Assembly (NCBI GenBank): GCA_007135295.1
Contig: SLJD01000125.1
Coordinates: 1 to 6,386, forward strand
Source of the DNA: Phycisphaerales bacterium
GTDB taxonomy: Bacteria > Planctomycetota > Phycisphaerae > Phycisphaerales > SM1A02
Direction: 5' to 3'
DNA length: 6,386 nucleotides
Of the stretch, positions 5,788 to 6,386 are shown piece after piece. Position numbers and translations under genes: made by a program. The notes under the pieces were generated by a model. It ran no database searches. It was not told where the DNA came from and saw only the letters and a program-made list of their open reading frames with translations. Every line of letters begins with the position of its first letter. Within the stretch, counting starts at the first letter, position 1.

Positions 5788-6012
5788 CCCCGCACGGCCG
5801 ACTCCCCCGGAAGGAGTGGGTCGCTGGCCGTGGCACCCGGGCCTCAACCGTCGAGGCAACCTCGATAATACTTCATTCCAAGTTCTGCAATATCATCGGG
5901 ATAGTCCACAAACTCAGAGGACAGATCTTCGATGCGATCAATCACCGAGTTCGGGAGAACAGAACCGGATTCCTGCATCAACTCACCATCGGGGGGAGTC
6001 GGCCGTGCGGGG
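5788..6012. repeat. Element bounded by a 21-bp perfect inverted repeat
   Basis: The left arm 5788-5808 begins CCCCGCACGGCC and ends ACTCCCCC. The right arm 5992-6012 is its exact reverse complement (GGGGGAGT to GTGCGGGG). The arms are 183 bp apart. Complementarity stops sharply at both outer ends, and I see no target-site duplication. The arms are GC-rich while the interior is about 50% GC. The left arm covers the alternative GTG start at 5795. The right arm lies inside the small ORF at 5844-6023. It could be a small non-autonomous mobile element, a recombination site pair or a long-range RNA stem. Confidence 0.7.
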
Positions 6013-6023
6013 TCATTGAACAT
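5844..6023 (-). CDS. Possible small protein of 59 residues, unrecognised
   Basis: An ATG at 6023 opens 59 codons to a TGA at 5844. The latter part, NSVIDRIEDLSSEFVDYPDDIAELGMKYYRG, looks protein-like: acidic, helix-prone and with native-looking composition. The N-terminal ARPTPPDG is encoded by the right arm of the 21-bp inverted repeat. No Shine-Dalgarno sequence or -10 box precedes the ATG. It lies on the same strand as, and upstream of, the gene at 4668-5675, so it could be the first gene of a two-gene unit, or the relic of a longer protein. It stays in the same frame as that gene, separated by a single TGA when the GTG start at 5795 is used. A hairpin, TCGAGG-CAA-CCTCGA, occurs at 5851-5865 just before the stop. 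Confidence 0.35.
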   Translation of the reverse strand: MFNDPARPTPPDGELMQESGSVLPNSVIDRIEDLSSEFVDYPDDIAELGMKYYRGCLDG

Positions 6024-6064
6024 CGCGACACGGACGACCCGCGCCGACTCTTTCGGGGGGGTGT

Positions 6065-6089
6065 CCGGCGGTGGACATATGTACGCCGG
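6065..6089. promoter_or_regulatory. Operator-like inverted repeat around ACATATGT
   Basis: CCGGCG (6065-6070) and CGCCGG (6084-6089) flank an 8-bp palindrome, ACATATGT (6075-6082). The flanks are not centred on the same dyad (4 nt on one side, 1 on the other), so it may be two overlapping chance palindromes. It sits between the 21-bp array and the small minus-strand ORF, where a regulatory site would be expected. Confidence 0.2.
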
Positions 6090-6139
6090 TGTGTGCGTGG
6101 CGGTCGTTTGGCCGGCGTGTCCGGTGGACGGGAAGCGCT

Positions 6140-6386
6140 CCATTTGTGTTAATGAAGCGTTCCCGAGCGCTAATGGAAGCTCCATTAGCGCTCGGGGAAC
6201 AGCCATTAGCGCTAATGGAAGCTCCATTAGCGCTAGGGGAACGGCCATTAGCGCTAATGAACGGGCCATTAGCGCCAGGGGAACGGCCATTAGCGCTCAT
6301 GAACACTCCATTAGCGCTAATGGAAGCTCCATTAACCCTTGGGAACGCTCCATGAGCGCTCATGAAGCATTGAAAGCGCTCGATAG
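6140..6386. repeat. Array of palindromic repeats with an exact 21-bp period, continuing off the right edge
   Basis: Twelve units begin at 6140, 6161, 6182, 6203, 6224, 6245, 6266, 6287, 6308, 6329, 6350 and 6371, with no deviation from 21 bp. The consensus core CCATTAGCGCTAATGG is a perfect 16-bp palindrome and is intact at 6203, 6245 (last base changed) and 6308. The centre AGCGCT is kept in nine units. Five-base linkers (AAGCT, AACGG, ACGGG and similar) separate the cores. Units mostly alternate between a form ending TAATGG/ATGA and a form ending GGGG, giving a 42-bp superperiod that breaks at 6287/6308. The first unit is degenerate. The last unit ends exactly at the window edge, so the full length is unknown. 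Confidence 0.95.

Noticed and set aside
5676..5795. GTG start at 5795 for the island gene, with SD-like GGGGGAG
   Set aside because: Kept only as an alternative. The added 40 residues are Cys-rich and uneven, the SD-like purines are part of the 21-bp inverted repeat, and the ATG at 5675 has the -10 spacing shared by hslU and pyrD.
5844..5846. TGA as a selenocysteine codon
   Set aside because: No SECIS-like hairpin was evident directly downstream, and no known selenoprotein motif surrounds the position.
6071..6355. Plus-strand 94-residue heptad-repeat ORF
   Set aside because: It starts at a GTG with no ribosome site, its first 30 residues look like translated non-coding DNA, and the repeat part follows automatically from the 21-bp palindromic array. 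Not annotated as a gene.
6140..6386. CRISPR array
   Set aside because: The units are contiguous 21-bp repeats with 5-base linkers. There are no unique spacers of 25-40 bp and no cas genes in view.

Overview
The window looks like a chromosomal segment of a GC-rich planctomycete, most likely of the Phycisphaerae. The main clue is a secreted protein at the left edge. It ends in dockerin-like repeats of the form DLTGDGxVGGADLGxLLAAWG, which are typical of that lineage. This is recognition from the sequence alone; no database was searched.

Layout. Bases 1-1141 (minus strand) hold the N-terminal 380 codons of a secreted repeat protein that runs off the left edge. A roughly 310-base divergent intergenic region (1142-1451) separates it from three plus-strand genes. 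These are hslU (1452-2963, protease-associated AAA+ unfoldase), pyrD (3035-4018, class 1B-like dihydroorotate dehydrogenase) and a small HExxH zincin-like metallopeptidase (4015-4449) that overlaps pyrD by ATGA. The partners hslV and pyrK are not in the window. Bases 4450-4667 lie between convergent genes and are packed with repeats and hairpins.

From about 4620 to 5990 the base composition falls to near 50% GC, against about 65-70% to the left, which suggests an acquired island. It carries an unrecognised minus-strand gene (4668-5675) whose spaced acidic motifs resemble an RNase H-fold (DUF3800-like) protein. Upstream of it lie a doubtful 59-residue ORF and a 21-bp perfect inverted repeat (5788-5808 / 5992-6012).

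The right end (6140-6386) is the most striking part. It is an array of twelve units spaced exactly 21 bp apart, each built on the palindrome CCATTAGCGCTAATGG, and it continues to the window edge. The spacing equals two turns of B-DNA, so all dyads lie on one face of the helix.

Two themes recur. First, hslU, pyrD and the island gene each have a -10-like hexamer ending exactly 6 nt before the chosen ATG and no Shine-Dalgarno sequence, so their mRNAs may be leaderless. Second, short in-frame tandem repeats have been inserted into conserved enzymes: a collagen-like Gly-X-Pro run in HslU, and an (A/V)RQ(N/H) run in PyrD. The secreted protein's dockerin-like repeats are also nearly identical at the DNA level.
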